From positions 113,182-177,181 of the forward strand of contig JAKYXN010000001.1 of NCBI GenBank assembly GCA_022538095.1: DNA of 64,000 nt, written 5' to 3'. This stretch comes from Puniceicoccaceae bacterium K14. GTDB taxonomy: Bacteria > Verrucomicrobiota > Verrucomicrobiia > Opitutales > Opitutaceae. This document shows, in pieces, positions 53,669 to 62,870 of this stretch. Positions within the stretch are counted from its first letter, which is position 1, and every line of letters begins with the position of its first letter. The position numbers and the translations under genes were made by a program. Under the pieces are notes generated by a model that saw only the letters and a list, made by a program, of their open reading frames with translations, was not told the origin of the DNA and searched no databases.

Positions 53669-54166
53669 ATGCAAAGCAAAGAGCAGGAAAAGCGATTCAT
53701 CAAGTGGATACACGAACACAAGGGAACTCTCACTAAAGTAGCGAGATCGTTCACCGCCTCTGACGCTGACCTAGAAGACCTTTACCAAGAAATCTTACTG
53801 CAAGTTTGGAAATCCCTACCTGCATTCAAAGACCAATCTAGCTCTTTGACCTGGGTCTATCGCGTTTCGCTAAATCGAGCATTAGCATGGAAGAAAAAGG
53901 AGAACAAACGATACAAGCTTATTCATATCTTAAGCGAAGAGCCTCTAAAATCGATGAACCTCTCCATAGAAAAGAAGCAGCAAATCGAAGAACTCTATTG
54001 CGCAATTCGGAAACTCGATAAACCGGACCGAGCCTTGATTCTCCTCTCATTAGATGGAGTAAGCTATGCAGAGATTGCTAAAATCGCAGATATTTCATCG
54101 GGCAATGTAGGCGTGCGTCTAAATCGCATAAAAAAGAAACTATCTATATATTTACGAAAGGGCTAA
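53669..54166 (+). CDS. ECF-type RNA polymerase sigma factor
   Basis: 165-residue extracytoplasmic-function sigma factor. Region 2 is clear (DLEDLYQEILLQVWKSLPAF, then SSLTWVYRVSLNRAL). Region 4 has the promoter-binding helix-turn-helix LDGVSYAEIAKIADISSGNV followed by VRLNRIKKKL. The next gene starts two bases after its stop and encodes a membrane protein, so the pair looks like sigma factor plus membrane-bound regulator. No -35/-10 auto-promoter was recognised. Confidence 0.92.
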   Translation: MQSKEQEKRFIKWIHEHKGTLTKVARSFTASDADLEDLYQEILLQVWKSLPAFKDQSSSLTWVYRVSLNRALAWKKKENKRYKLIHILSEEPLKSMNLSIEKKQQIEELYCAIRKLDKPDRALILLSLDGVSYAEIAKIADISSGNVGVRLNRIKKKLSIYLRKG

Positions 54167-54168
54167 GC

Positions 54169-54774
54169 ATGGATTACCAAGAAATTAAAAGTCTTTGGAA
54201 CGAACAAGTCTCTCCTCAATTCACCGTACAAGATGCCGAATTGTGCTTCTCTTTGGAAAAGCTTAGCAAAAAAACCTCAAAGACTGATTCCATAATTGGG
54301 TACACGTCCGGATTCTTTGCGATCCTTTGCATTGCATTTTTGGTCTTTTGGAGCTGGATATTTGTAAGCAAAGGATTCGATTGGTTAGTAAATGAGGACC
54401 TTCTACCTCCAACTTTTTTAATCATAACTCCTCTCTATGTAGGATCCATCAGTTTGTATGTTTTCATTAGCTACATACAACGTCGATTTGATTTATGGAA
54501 GTGCAGCAACATCAAGGACTACGCTCAACGTACCTATCTTATAAAAAAGAGACACGTCATTTTTTTAAGGTACGCCCCTTGGGTTTACCTAGCAGGAACA
54601 ATCGCTAATTTTATTGGAATTTCTCTCGATCCACGGTTTCCGGTTTCAATCATTGCATACGAAATAGTATTCATCCTCCTCATATTTTTGTGGAGCAAGC
54701 GAGCGTTAATCAAACACCACCTCCCTGAACTAAAAGAACTTGAGAGGAATTTTCGAGCACTCGAAAATCTCTAG
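54169..54774 (+). CDS. Four-helix membrane protein, putative anti-sigma partner
   Basis: 201 residues, no recognised domain. A cytoplasmic N-terminal segment of about 40 residues (DYQEIKSLWNEQ) is followed by four membrane helices (about 43-65, 82-103, 140-158, 165-183) and a charged tail. It is two bases from the ECF sigma gene. Many ECF sigma factors are held by a membrane partner encoded next to them, and this N-terminal part could be the sigma-binding segment, but it lacks the HxxxCxxC zinc anti-sigma motif. Confidence 0.8.
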   Translation: MDYQEIKSLWNEQVSPQFTVQDAELCFSLEKLSKKTSKTDSIIGYTSGFFAILCIAFLVFWSWIFVSKGFDWLVNEDLLPPTFLIITPLYVGSISLYVFISYIQRRFDLWKCSNIKDYAQRTYLIKKRHVIFLRYAPWVYLAGTIANFIGISLDPRFPVSIIAYEIVFILLIFLWSKRALIKHHLPELKELERNFRALENL

Positions 54775-55211
54775 TTTTCTCCCGCAAATAACTTCCGGTG
54801 AAGATTCTCTTTTTCGATGGTAAAACCAACCCCTGTATCCAGAATCATAGCATACTCAAAATCGATTATATTGAAATCGCCTGTTCGAGTATTATAAGTG
54901 ATATTTCTCGAAAATGGATCCCCATGCTCGACTCCAAAGCCATTCTTCAACTCCTCGAAGAGGGCATTTGCCTTCTCTTCACTAACCATCGGAGCTTCAC
55001 AACCACAATGCGTCATTACTACTTCCAGAGAATCCTTATCTACGTCTACTAGTTTGGGGGTAAACGGACAGCCTAACTCATTTAAATGTGTAAGCACTCG
55101 TACTTCGTTTGCAAAACGTTGAGCACACGACGGACCTGAATAACGCTTACGAACCAACCCGTCGAATCCAACGGACACATTTGCTCTTTGCGTATCTTTT
55201 AGGTTTATCAT
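54771..55211 (-). CDS. Minimal protein-kinase-like (Bud32/RIO-type) protein
   Basis: 146 residues with the active-site parts of a kinase-like fold: LVRKRYSG (possible ATP-binding Lys) near residue 22, a helix with NEVRVLTHL (Glu), VEHGDPFSRNITYN (catalytic-loop HGD with a downstream Asn) near 95, and FNIIDFEYA (DFG-like DFE). At about half normal kinase length, with a small N-lobe, it resembles Bud32/lipopolysaccharide-kinase types. Substrate unknown. Its 3' end overlaps the convergent membrane-protein gene by four bases. Confidence 0.72.
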   Translation of the reverse strand: MINLKDTQRANVSVGFDGLVRKRYSGPSCAQRFANEVRVLTHLNELGCPFTPKLVDVDKDSLEVVMTHCGCEAPMVSEEKANALFEELKNGFGVEHGDPFSRNITYNTRTGDFNIIDFEYAMILDTGVGFTIEKENLHRKLFAGEN

Positions 55212-55458
55212 TTTAAGAAAAGTATAAGCTGGGGTTCTCAGAAGCTCATTTTGTCGATGAAACTCCCAATGCTTATCGAGTTCTCTTCAAATGTATGTAG
55301 CGATTTATCCGATTTTACCGCCTTTTTGAGCGAAATGAAGAGATCCCGCTAGGCCTAATGAGCGCTATCAACATGATTTATTAAGCGATTAAACGTCATC
55401 TTAAGTCAGAGTTTTAACTCAAAAAACCAGTCGATACTCGCTGCGTTATCGAACAACC

Positions 55459-56487
55459 CTATCTACTCCACAACAAGTATCCACTTTCTCCAGTAGCCTT
55501 ACGGACGGCAAAACCGCTGCCTGACCGAATTAAATCCGTTCCAAAATTCACAGAAACGTCTTCACCTATTTTTCGCCAGCCATCATTAAAATAGTAATAC
55601 GAACTAGAGGGTCGCTTATTTTTACCGGCAATTTCATTGTCATAGACAAGCACTAAGTCTAGAGGAAATTCAGGGTCCAACGTTTCGCGAAAAATGTTTT
55701 CATCCAGCCCAAGACTAGCAAGAGGAACATCAACACCACGACTACTATTTGTAAAATTATCAATAGGTGAGTCGATGGAAACAAACAACTCTTCAGCAAG
55801 AGGGAACTCAGCTTCTTCTCCGGAAAATTCCGCAAGCTCAGAAATCGGGTTATTATTTCTCAAAACGAATGCGGAGCCTGTTTCCAAGACCACACTATCA
55901 TATTTAAACTTAGGACAGCGGCCCAACTTTCTCCAGCCTCCATTGTAATAGTAGTAGACTCGCTTAGCAGACAATCCTGCCCCCGCTCCACTTTCTATAA
56001 GGATCAGCTCTATGCTGCGTCGACCAATTTCATCTGTCGGCAACATTCCTCCACCTTCAAAAAAGGCCGAACCAAGAGTCCAATAGGGACGCACCGAAAC
56101 AAGATCACCTGCAAGTAAATCTACATCACCGAAATTTGCTAACACGATTCCGCTAGAATCATTGGATACGATGTCAAAATGACGCCCTTGAAATTCTCCG
56201 CTTTCTACAAACAAACCAAACCGAGAAATTCCAGAAGATTGGTTAAACGCGCGATCCTCCAACACCCCTTCCGCAAGGGTCAACATATCCTCCTCTATTG
56301 AAACAACAGAAGATTCAACTACCGCTGTGCGAAGAAAAGGAATAGAAACAATCGCATCCGAATGAGGAAGGATTTCAACGACCACTTTCCCCTCAGTTTC
56401 TTGCGATCGGACATAGCTAGCAATAGTAAGCGATCCCAATACAACGATAGAAAATTTTAGAAACTTAAAATAGTTAAATGCCTTCAT
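55459..56487 (-). CDS. Exported protein of TIGR02597-like type, unknown function
   Basis: 342 residues with a signal peptide (about 1-28). The mature part is beta-rich and carries an internal echo: YYYYNGGWRKLG near 178-189 and YYYFNDGWRKIG near 300-311, each followed by an aligned VLETGSAFVLR or LIRSGSGFAVR segment. This looks like the verrucomicrobial family TIGR02597, known only as conserved hypothetical proteins; the assignment is from memory of the motif and needs a profile check. No neighbour suggests a role. Confidence 0.78.
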   Translation of the reverse strand: MKAFNYFKFLKFSIVVLGSLTIASYVRSQETEGKVVVEILPHSDAIVSIPFLRTAVVESSVVSIEEDMLTLAEGVLEDRAFNQSSGISRFGLFVESGEFQGRHFDIVSNDSSGIVLANFGDVDLLAGDLVSVRPYWTLGSAFFEGGGMLPTDEIGRRSIELILIESGAGAGLSAKRVYYYYNGGWRKLGRCPKFKYDSVVLETGSAFVLRNNNPISELAEFSGEEAEFPLAEELFVSIDSPIDNFTNSSRGVDVPLASLGLDENIFRETLDPEFPLDLVLVYDNEIAGKNKRPSSSYYYFNDGWRKIGEDVSVNFGTDLIRSGSGFAVRKATGESGYLLWSR

Positions 56488-56532
56488 ATTTCTTGTAAGA
56501 TTCCTCCAGTTACAAAGAATACAGACAAACGC

Positions 56533-56958
56533 CTAAAACATTGTATTATCGTTCCGCGACATCTCAGGAATCGATTGTATAACATCCCAATGCTCTACAA
56601 TCTCACAACCAGCCACTCGAAAGATATCCATAATTGCCAGTCCTGAAAAATCCCTGACATGAAGAACGACCAAATCGCCTTCTGCAATCACCCGAACGAT
56701 CTCACCAGTAGGCTCATCTCGGCGATTCAAGCCGACAAAATCTCGTAACTCCTCTTTCCCATCTCCAAGATTAGGATTATGCTGGATATATGTATCACCA
56801 ATATAATTATCGATAGCATTTCCATCTCGAAACAGAATAACATCCGTATAAAAATCTATAACGAATTGTTTCCGAGCCTCTAGGTCATCTTGATCCGCAA
56901 TAGCGGATTGTCCAAAAAACATGTAAACAGCAACGAGCGACAAAGTAAGAAACTTCAT
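56533..56958 (-). CDS. Exported SnoaL-like (NTF2-fold) protein
   Basis: 141 residues with a signal peptide (MKFLTLSLVAVYMFFGQSAIA). The mature domain follows the SnoaL/NTF2-like plan: a helix ARKQFVIDFYTDVIL, then YIGDTYIQHNPNLGDGKEEL, VVLHVRDFS and a closing VEHWDVIQSIP. The HWD motif and the QHNP motif are typical of SnoaL-like polyketide-cyclase relatives. Many of these act as small isomerases, hydrolases or binding proteins; no substrate can be named. Confidence 0.88.
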   Translation of the reverse strand: MKFLTLSLVAVYMFFGQSAIADQDDLEARKQFVIDFYTDVILFRDGNAIDNYIGDTYIQHNPNLGDGKEELRDFVGLNRRDEPTGEIVRVIAEGDLVVLHVRDFSGLAIMDIFRVAGCEIVEHWDVIQSIPEMSRNDNTMF

Positions 56959-57123
56959 GATTGTAGGTAAAAACTATGGGTTAGCATTGCAGAGCCATAG
57001 ACTAAGACCACAGCCCCTTTCTATTTTCGATATACCCTTTCCCCTAATTTTCTACTTCAAACAAATTTCATTTTTCTGTTCCTCGCTCGAAAGACACGAA
57101 GCAAAAGATCCTCTCCTTGTATA

Positions 57124-57157
57124 ATAAAAAAGGACGATCCATTATCGGATCGTCCTT
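57124..57157 (-). terminator. Rho-independent terminator of the cytochrome c maturation operon
   Basis: A perfect 11-bp stem (57147-57157 with 57130-57140) with a six-base loop, followed on the minus strand by T residues (57125-57129). It lies about 30 bases after the ccsA stop codon. Confidence 0.9.
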
Positions 57158-57186
57158 CTTACAAATTCTAGTGGCGATGCAAATCC

Positions 57187-59136
57187 CTATGCAGATTTTG
57201 TTTTCAGCGACTGCTCTTTAGACTTTCCAATAATATAGACAATCCCCGTAAACAAAACTTCAATACCGCAATAAGCAAATAATCCGGTAGCAACACCGTC
57301 GTCAAAACCGTAGTTATGCAACCCAACGCTTAATAAGTTTACTCCAAACCAAGCAAGTGCCACCGTTATATTCACTAACCCCAAACCGGCTGCATACTCT
57401 AACGGCTTCAAATAACCAGCCAGGCGTCCGTGCAAAACAATCAATAGCCAGAGAGCAATCAACAGAGCGCCATTTTCCTTAGGATCCCAACCCCAGAAAC
57501 GTCCCCAAGATTGATCTGCCCAAATACCACCTAGTATAGTTCCTATAACTACAAAGAAAAGCGCAACAAACGAAATACTGAGAGATACACTAAACACGCC
57601 CTTAGACATCTTTTGCCATTCAGAACCTCCGCAGCGAAGAACCTGATAAACATGAGCAACCATACCTGCTAGAAATGCCGCTCCATACCCGATAGTGATC
57701 GTCAATACGTGCGTTGCTAACCAAAAATTGTCATTCAAGACAGCAACAAGCATCCCAAGAGTGTCGCCCTCAGACGCATATCGAAGCCCTATAAAAGTCA
57801 GGACAACTCCCGAAATTCCGCCAACAAATATAGCAATATTTTTCCGCCAAAAAATTTCTAAGACAACGGAGCTAAGGCTTATAATCCCACAAACAAATAT
57901 TATAGATTCATATAAGTTCGTAACGGGTGGCCGACCCAAAATCAGGCATCGAACAACAATACCCACTGCTTGCAGTCCTGTCGCAAATGCCAGGCTAGCA
58001 AAACTCAACCGAGAAAGCCACTTGCTAAAACCGATAAACGAAAACCACAATAAGAGGCACGATAGAATATAGATGTAGAGAGAACGGTAGAAGAAATCAC
58101 TTTTATTAAAGAAGACTTCCAAGCCGATACTAGATTCAAGATACGATTCTGCATTATAAGCATCAACCTTTTGGGCAACTCCCTCAACATCTCCTGCTTG
58201 TGCCAGAGCTACGATCTCCTTCAGTCCCTCCATTCGTGAGAGCTCCCATTCGTTCAGCGTGTGGCCATCAAGCATTCCCCAAGGCGTACTCCAATCCTCA
58301 TTTCGATGGTCCGCATCAGGAGGGATCACACGAAACGAGCGAGAAGACAAATCCTGCATTTTGGACTGTAACACTCGAGCCAAATTAGACAAAGCCACCC
58401 CCTCAGGCGATCGCTTCTCTTCATCTCCCAATTTCGACCATGCCATCAATTTCTCACCGATGAGGGCTTTCTTCTGAATTACATCGAAGTAGGAAAGTTT
58501 TTGACCGGGCTCAAATCCAAGTTCTTCCAATAATACATCACTACCCACGTCTATATCCGCGATCACACCGGTAAGAGAACGACTGATGTCCAAGTACTGC
58601 CCTGTCTTGAAAAAGAGATCCAACAATTGTTTTTCAACTCGAGAACGCTCGTTAGGCTCCTTCTCATTAATCGCTTGGAGCGTCCCAGAAATCCGATTAA
58701 GGCCTTCGCCTAATTCTTTAAAAGAATACAGCTGCTCATCTGCATCAACAGGTATGCTCATCGATTGGACAACTTCGTCCGTCCTGATCTTAAACACCTT
58801 TTGTTCATACGCTGTTTGTGGATCCAACATCAAACGAGTCAGCCACCAAATAGCCGGTGATTTATCGGGTCGTTCATACGATGAACGGTAAGGGTTATGC
58901 TCAAAAGTGCTCTTACTTTGAAATGCCAATAAGCTTGCCCTGGCAAATGTATCCAAAGGTTTTATTCGCCCTTGGTCTTGGATAGCAAGAGACCCAAGAG
59001 AGTCAGCAACAGCTTCCTCAATGTCACGAGCTTCATTTTCCGTCGCGTGTGAGTTATAAACGAATAAGAGCGATACGGCTAAAGCACTGTATTTCAGAGT
59101 CTCAAAAAAATTCATTGCTGTAATAAAGTTTCTCAT
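57187..59136 (-). CDS. ccsA: Cytochrome c biogenesis protein CcsA (system II heme handling)
   Basis: 649-residue membrane protein that with ResB delivers heme to apocytochrome c outside the membrane. A long exported N-terminal region (about 30-345) precedes eight or so membrane helices (about 352-640). The WWD heme motif is intact: WADQSWGRFWGWDPKENGA near 530-550. Conserved histidines flank it (ATHVLTITIG, VGLHNYGF). Such long N-terminal extensions are seen in CcsA of Bacteroidota and relatives. It follows resB by four bases and is closed by a terminator. Confidence 0.93.
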   Translation of the reverse strand: MRNFITAMNFFETLKYSALAVSLLFVYNSHATENEARDIEEAVADSLGSLAIQDQGRIKPLDTFARASLLAFQSKSTFEHNPYRSSYERPDKSPAIWWLTRLMLDPQTAYEQKVFKIRTDEVVQSMSIPVDADEQLYSFKELGEGLNRISGTLQAINEKEPNERSRVEKQLLDLFFKTGQYLDISRSLTGVIADIDVGSDVLLEELGFEPGQKLSYFDVIQKKALIGEKLMAWSKLGDEEKRSPEGVALSNLARVLQSKMQDLSSRSFRVIPPDADHRNEDWSTPWGMLDGHTLNEWELSRMEGLKEIVALAQAGDVEGVAQKVDAYNAESYLESSIGLEVFFNKSDFFYRSLYIYILSCLLLWFSFIGFSKWLSRLSFASLAFATGLQAVGIVVRCLILGRPPVTNLYESIIFVCGIISLSSVVLEIFWRKNIAIFVGGISGVVLTFIGLRYASEGDTLGMLVAVLNDNFWLATHVLTITIGYGAAFLAGMVAHVYQVLRCGGSEWQKMSKGVFSVSLSISFVALFFVVIGTILGGIWADQSWGRFWGWDPKENGALLIALWLLIVLHGRLAGYLKPLEYAAGLGLVNITVALAWFGVNLLSVGLHNYGFDDGVATGLFAYCGIEVLFTGIVYIIGKSKEQSLKTKSA

Positions 59137-59140
59137 CGAT

Positions 59141-60256
59141 CTACGCTTTCTCTCCCTTGTTCACGTGCTTAATCACTCGAAGAACGATGTGTATAAACAA
59201 ACCAATACTCATAATAATACTCGACCAATAAGGGAATTGACGGCCAGCATTTTTAACGACGGCAAACACTGAGGCTTCTTTCACTTGCCCCTCAACAAAC
59301 GATGCTTGGTAAAATGTGTACCCTCGGTTTCTCATTGGTTGGTTCATGGAAATCTCGACGCGTCGCTTTAATTCCCCAGACATCACATTAACTTCAGAAC
59401 TGTAGCTCTTCGCCTTCATCGTTCCTGGATGCATCACCTTCTCAAAATCCAGTAACTCAATACCAAAAGGCAATGGATAACGGGCATTTCGCAAGCTCAG
59501 CTCAAAAGTACGCCCATCTCCATTCAACAGCTGCGGGACCTGCATATGTTGAAAAATTATATACACTCCATCTTCGACAGGGCTCAAGCCCTCAACCTCC
59601 ACGATCATAGCTGCTCGATTGCGAGACGCTTCAGAATCGAGAGGTTTGCCTCTTACATAAAAACGTTGAGCCATTCCTTTAAACTCTGACGGCACAGCAC
59701 TGTCTAAACGGTAGAGATCAGCATTCCGGTGGTACTCAACCACCTTTATAGTACCTGGAAAACTCGGGTCACTAATAACGGCTCCAGTATCAATGTATTC
59801 ATTTCTAAAGGCAGTGACTTCATCAAAGGCAGGGTTGCTTGTATCGATGATTGCAATCTCCAGCTCGTGATAATCATCAAAGAAAGCGGACTTGTCGCCC
59901 TCGTAGAGCATCATACTTCCTTCCTTGGAGTAATACGCAGTAATAAATCCACCTACCAAAAGGAGCAATCCTCCAAAGTGCGCGATATGAGTCCCTATTC
60001 TAGCCACAGAGAACTTTGATGAGAAAAGCAATTTGGACAGCAGGTTGATAAACATTACCGCCATCGCCAATCGGCCGCCGGGCAGAGGTAAGAGCCCACC
60101 TACCATAATAAACCAAGATGAAAAATAGTATTCCTGAGATTGATACAATCCAATGTCTTTTTGAGCAAGCGTGCCCTTGACCAAGATGATTAGGAGCCAA
60201 ATCGCGGTGAAGAAAAAGATTTTTGGCGATGCAAGCTGTTTGCCTAGTTTGTTCAT
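59141..60256 (-). CDS. resB: Cytochrome c biogenesis protein ResB (Ccs1)
   Basis: 371-residue partner of CcsA in system II cytochrome c maturation. Membrane helices at about 13-32, 50-75, 88-108 and 345-365; a large periplasmic domain (about 110-340) lies between. Conserved pieces include IGTHIAHFGGLLLLVGGFI with the heme-associated His, and NRGYTFYQASFVEG near 310. It is followed by ccsA and preceded 27 bases upstream by a duplicated lipoprotein gene in the same direction, which forms one operon. Confidence 0.92.
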   Translation of the reverse strand: MNKLGKQLASPKIFFFTAIWLLIILVKGTLAQKDIGLYQSQEYYFSSWFIMVGGLLPLPGGRLAMAVMFINLLSKLLFSSKFSVARIGTHIAHFGGLLLLVGGFITAYYSKEGSMMLYEGDKSAFFDDYHELEIAIIDTSNPAFDEVTAFRNEYIDTGAVISDPSFPGTIKVVEYHRNADLYRLDSAVPSEFKGMAQRFYVRGKPLDSEASRNRAAMIVEVEGLSPVEDGVYIIFQHMQVPQLLNGDGRTFELSLRNARYPLPFGIELLDFEKVMHPGTMKAKSYSSEVNVMSGELKRRVEISMNQPMRNRGYTFYQASFVEGQVKEASVFAVVKNAGRQFPYWSSIIMSIGLFIHIVLRVIKHVNKGEKA

Positions 60257-60283
60257 TTCTTAAAGTATGTTCCTGTTAACAGC

Positions 60284-61423
60284 TTAGTTTTCCTTAAAAA
60301 TTAGACTATCGCAAAATTCTAGGAAGCTCGCCCGCCCCTCAGCTAAGCCGACATTGTTTGTGGTAAGTTTGATGAACAAGGTTGAATCTCCCATTTCGAA
60401 GACTCCTCCAGCAATCGCTGCGCCGGAGTTTTCATTCAACATCTCAACAGCCACATAGCTAACGCCGCCTAATGTTTTTCGAGACTCCAGCTCTTTTTTC
60501 AAAGCGTCTTCTCCAAGGGGATCCAAGCCCACTTGCCCACGCCAGCGGTTCACATTTGCTAACATTCCCCCTGCTGGGCCTGCTAATTTTACTAGAGACA
60601 CGTCGCCAACCGATCCATCGGAAACGGGAATTGAGAAACTAGCCATCCGCATGGACGAAGCCTTACCTTCGCCCCACATTGAGGGAACCGTCCAAGAAAT
60701 ATTTGAACTATCCATCTGAGCAGGCGGGACCAGGCTCGGATCCATCGCGGGTCTATCCGCTCTCATTGAAGAGGAAACGGGTGGAGCCATTCCACCAAGC
60801 GAAACGCTGTCGCAAAATTCATAAAAGCCTCCTCGAGCTTCTTCCAAACCAACTTTATTAGTGCTCAGCTTTGCAAACAAAGTGGCACCGCCACTCTCGT
60901 AAATTCCTGCAGCAATCGCACTACCAGAATCCTCGTTGATCATCTCAACTGCAAGGTAAGGAACACCCGCTTTCGTTTTTCGAGACTCAAGTTCCTCTTT
61001 CAACCCAGCCGCAGTTAAATCTGCCAAGCCAACCTGGCCGCGCCAGCGGTTGACATTCGCTAACAATCCACCCGCCGGTCCTGCTAACTTCACAAGCGAA
61101 ACATCCCCCACAGTTCCATCCTTAAGTGGGATCGCAAAACTAGCCATCCTCATAGAAGAGGCCTTTCCTTCAGTCCAAGAAGAAGGCGTCTCCCAAGTCA
61201 CACCATCCGCATCTGTTATCGTCGGTGGCAAATCACTGCCAGCCTGAGCCTGCATTGACGGTTCACTTATGGACGCCGGAGCTTTCGGAGCCTGATACTT
61301 CACAATCGACGGGTTATCAGGACAACCGGAAAAGACAAACACCCCAACCGTCGCGCAGGCGAGATTCAGGCTCTTTCTTAATTTTAGAGACACAGCAGTT
61401 TTCTTCGGGAAATCTTCAGTCAT
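60284..61423 (-). CDS. Internally duplicated lipoprotein, unknown function
   Basis: 379 residues. A lipobox (VFSGC, Cys near 34) indicates membrane anchoring. The mature part contains two tandem copies of one domain of about 135 residues (about 73-208 and 242-377) that are strikingly similar: each has WTEGKASSMRMASF or WGEGKASSMRMASF, VGDVSLVKLAGPAGG, LANVNRWRGQVGL, SRKT, and a closing FCDS. The strong identity suggests a recent or constrained duplication. It is the first gene of the resB-ccsA operon, so it may aid cytochrome c or redox protein assembly; no such family is known to me. Confidence 0.88.
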   Translation of the reverse strand: MTEDFPKKTAVSLKLRKSLNLACATVGVFVFSGCPDNPSIVKYQAPKAPASISEPSMQAQAGSDLPPTITDADGVTWETPSSWTEGKASSMRMASFAIPLKDGTVGDVSLVKLAGPAGGLLANVNRWRGQVGLADLTAAGLKEELESRKTKAGVPYLAVEMINEDSGSAIAAGIYESGGATLFAKLSTNKVGLEEARGGFYEFCDSVSLGGMAPPVSSSMRADRPAMDPSLVPPAQMDSSNISWTVPSMWGEGKASSMRMASFSIPVSDGSVGDVSLVKLAGPAGGMLANVNRWRGQVGLDPLGEDALKKELESRKTLGGVSYVAVEMLNENSGAAIAGGVFEMGDSTLFIKLTTNNVGLAEGRASFLEFCDSLIFKEN

Positions 61424-61597
61424 AGGAACGCACTAAACCGATAGTTGGAGAAATTCGGAAATGGAAGCAATTCTTCTTGGCCTCAGCAGAATCACTCATG
61501 GAACGCATTCATAGAATCGTTCACCGGCTACAATGCCAGCAAATGCGGCCCCATCAGATTGGATAAGAAGTTGGGGCCAAACACACTATTAGAAAAA

Positions 61598-62770
61598 TTA
61601 ATCAGAGAAACGCCCAAGAAGCTCAGTCCCGATTGCATCGGCCACTAATCGCCCTTCTCCCGTCAACCGCAATTTCCCACCTTCCTTAACCAATTTTCCT
61701 TCTCCCTCTAACTGCTCCATCGAATCCTTCACCGATTCAGGCAAATCGCGGCCAAAGCGATTTTTCAAAGTGTCCAAATTCACCCCCTCATTCATCCTCA
61801 GTCCAAATATTAAACAGTCCTCAAACAAAATCCCCGCATCCAAAACCTCCGGCTCAGACGCTAACCCTCGCCTTCCCTCCTTCAAGTCGCCCAACCAATT
61901 TTTCAAATCGGCTGGATTAGAATAGCGCTTCAATTCGCTCTGACTAGCCGCTGACGGTCCAACGCCGATCCACTCGTCCATCCGCCACGTGTTCAAATTG
62001 TGCAGGCATTCATGCCCTTTTTTAGCGTAATTGGAAATTTCATACTGCTCAAAGCCCGCTCGCTCTGTTTCCTCCCAAGAGACGCGATAAAACGCCGTTT
62101 CCTTCTCCGTATCGATGCTGACTTTCCCTTCTGACAGCTTTACATACAGTGCCGTATCTTCCTCAAAAGTAAGACAATAGGTTGAGATGTGGTCTATCCC
62201 AAGCGACAAAGTCTTGCTCAAATCGCTACGCCATTGCTCCGCCGTCTGCCCGGGTATAGCAAAAATCAAATCTAAATTTATTGATTCGAATCCAACTTCC
62301 TGAACCAAATCCAAGGCTTTCCTTGCTAACTTACTCGTATGCAACCGGCCCAAAGACTCCAAAAGCCCATCATCCCAACTTTGTACGCCCATGGAAATAC
62401 GTGTCACCCCATTATCCTTAAGAGCTTGCAATTTGTCCTTGCGAACTGACGACGGAGCCATCTCCACTGTCCACTCATGCTGCGGTTGACCAAACTTCGA
62501 CACCACCGCCTTACAAAGCCTATCAAGGTCGCCTGCGGGCAAAAGCCCTGGCGTCCCGCCACCCCAAAAGCATGTATCCACTTTTTTCTCAGGAGCTTCA
62601 ATTAAGGACAATTCGCGATCAATTCCATCTAGATACTCCACAATTCCCTGACGCCTCGGCGCCTCTTGATAAAAGGCACAAAAATCGCACGTAGTGGAAC
62701 AAAAAGGCACGTGAAGGTAAATTCCCAATGAATCTCCCCGCAATTTTGCCATTTTATCGAATTTCTCCAT
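61598..62770 (-). CDS. hemW: HemW-type radical SAM protein
   Basis: 390-residue radical SAM protein related to oxygen-independent coproporphyrinogen oxidase. HemW is now viewed as a heme chaperone. The [4Fe-4S] motif is C24-STT-C28-DF-C31 in YLHVPFCSTTCDFCAFYQ. GGGTPGLLPAGDL and GVQSWDDGLLESLGR are conserved SAM-binding blocks, and the C-terminal domain has the winged-helix pattern of HemW (LFEDCLIFGLRMNEGVNL). Encoded near cytochrome c maturation genes, which fits a role in heme handling. An alternative start lies at residue 7. Confidence 0.92.
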   Translation of the reverse strand: MEKFDKMAKLRGDSLGIYLHVPFCSTTCDFCAFYQEAPRRQGIVEYLDGIDRELSLIEAPEKKVDTCFWGGGTPGLLPAGDLDRLCKAVVSKFGQPQHEWTVEMAPSSVRKDKLQALKDNGVTRISMGVQSWDDGLLESLGRLHTSKLARKALDLVQEVGFESINLDLIFAIPGQTAEQWRSDLSKTLSLGIDHISTYCLTFEEDTALYVKLSEGKVSIDTEKETAFYRVSWEETERAGFEQYEISNYAKKGHECLHNLNTWRMDEWIGVGPSAASQSELKRYSNPADLKNWLGDLKEGRRGLASEPEVLDAGILFEDCLIFGLRMNEGVNLDTLKNRFGRDLPESVKDSMEQLEGEGKLVKEGGKLRLTGEGRLVADAIGTELLGRFSD

Positions 62771-62870
62771 CGCTTATTTCCTACAAGTCCTCCTTAAATT
62801 AAATGCATAACCCGTAACAATTTCCTTCACTGCAAGTCAGAATTTTGATTTCAATAGCGGTTAAATTCCA

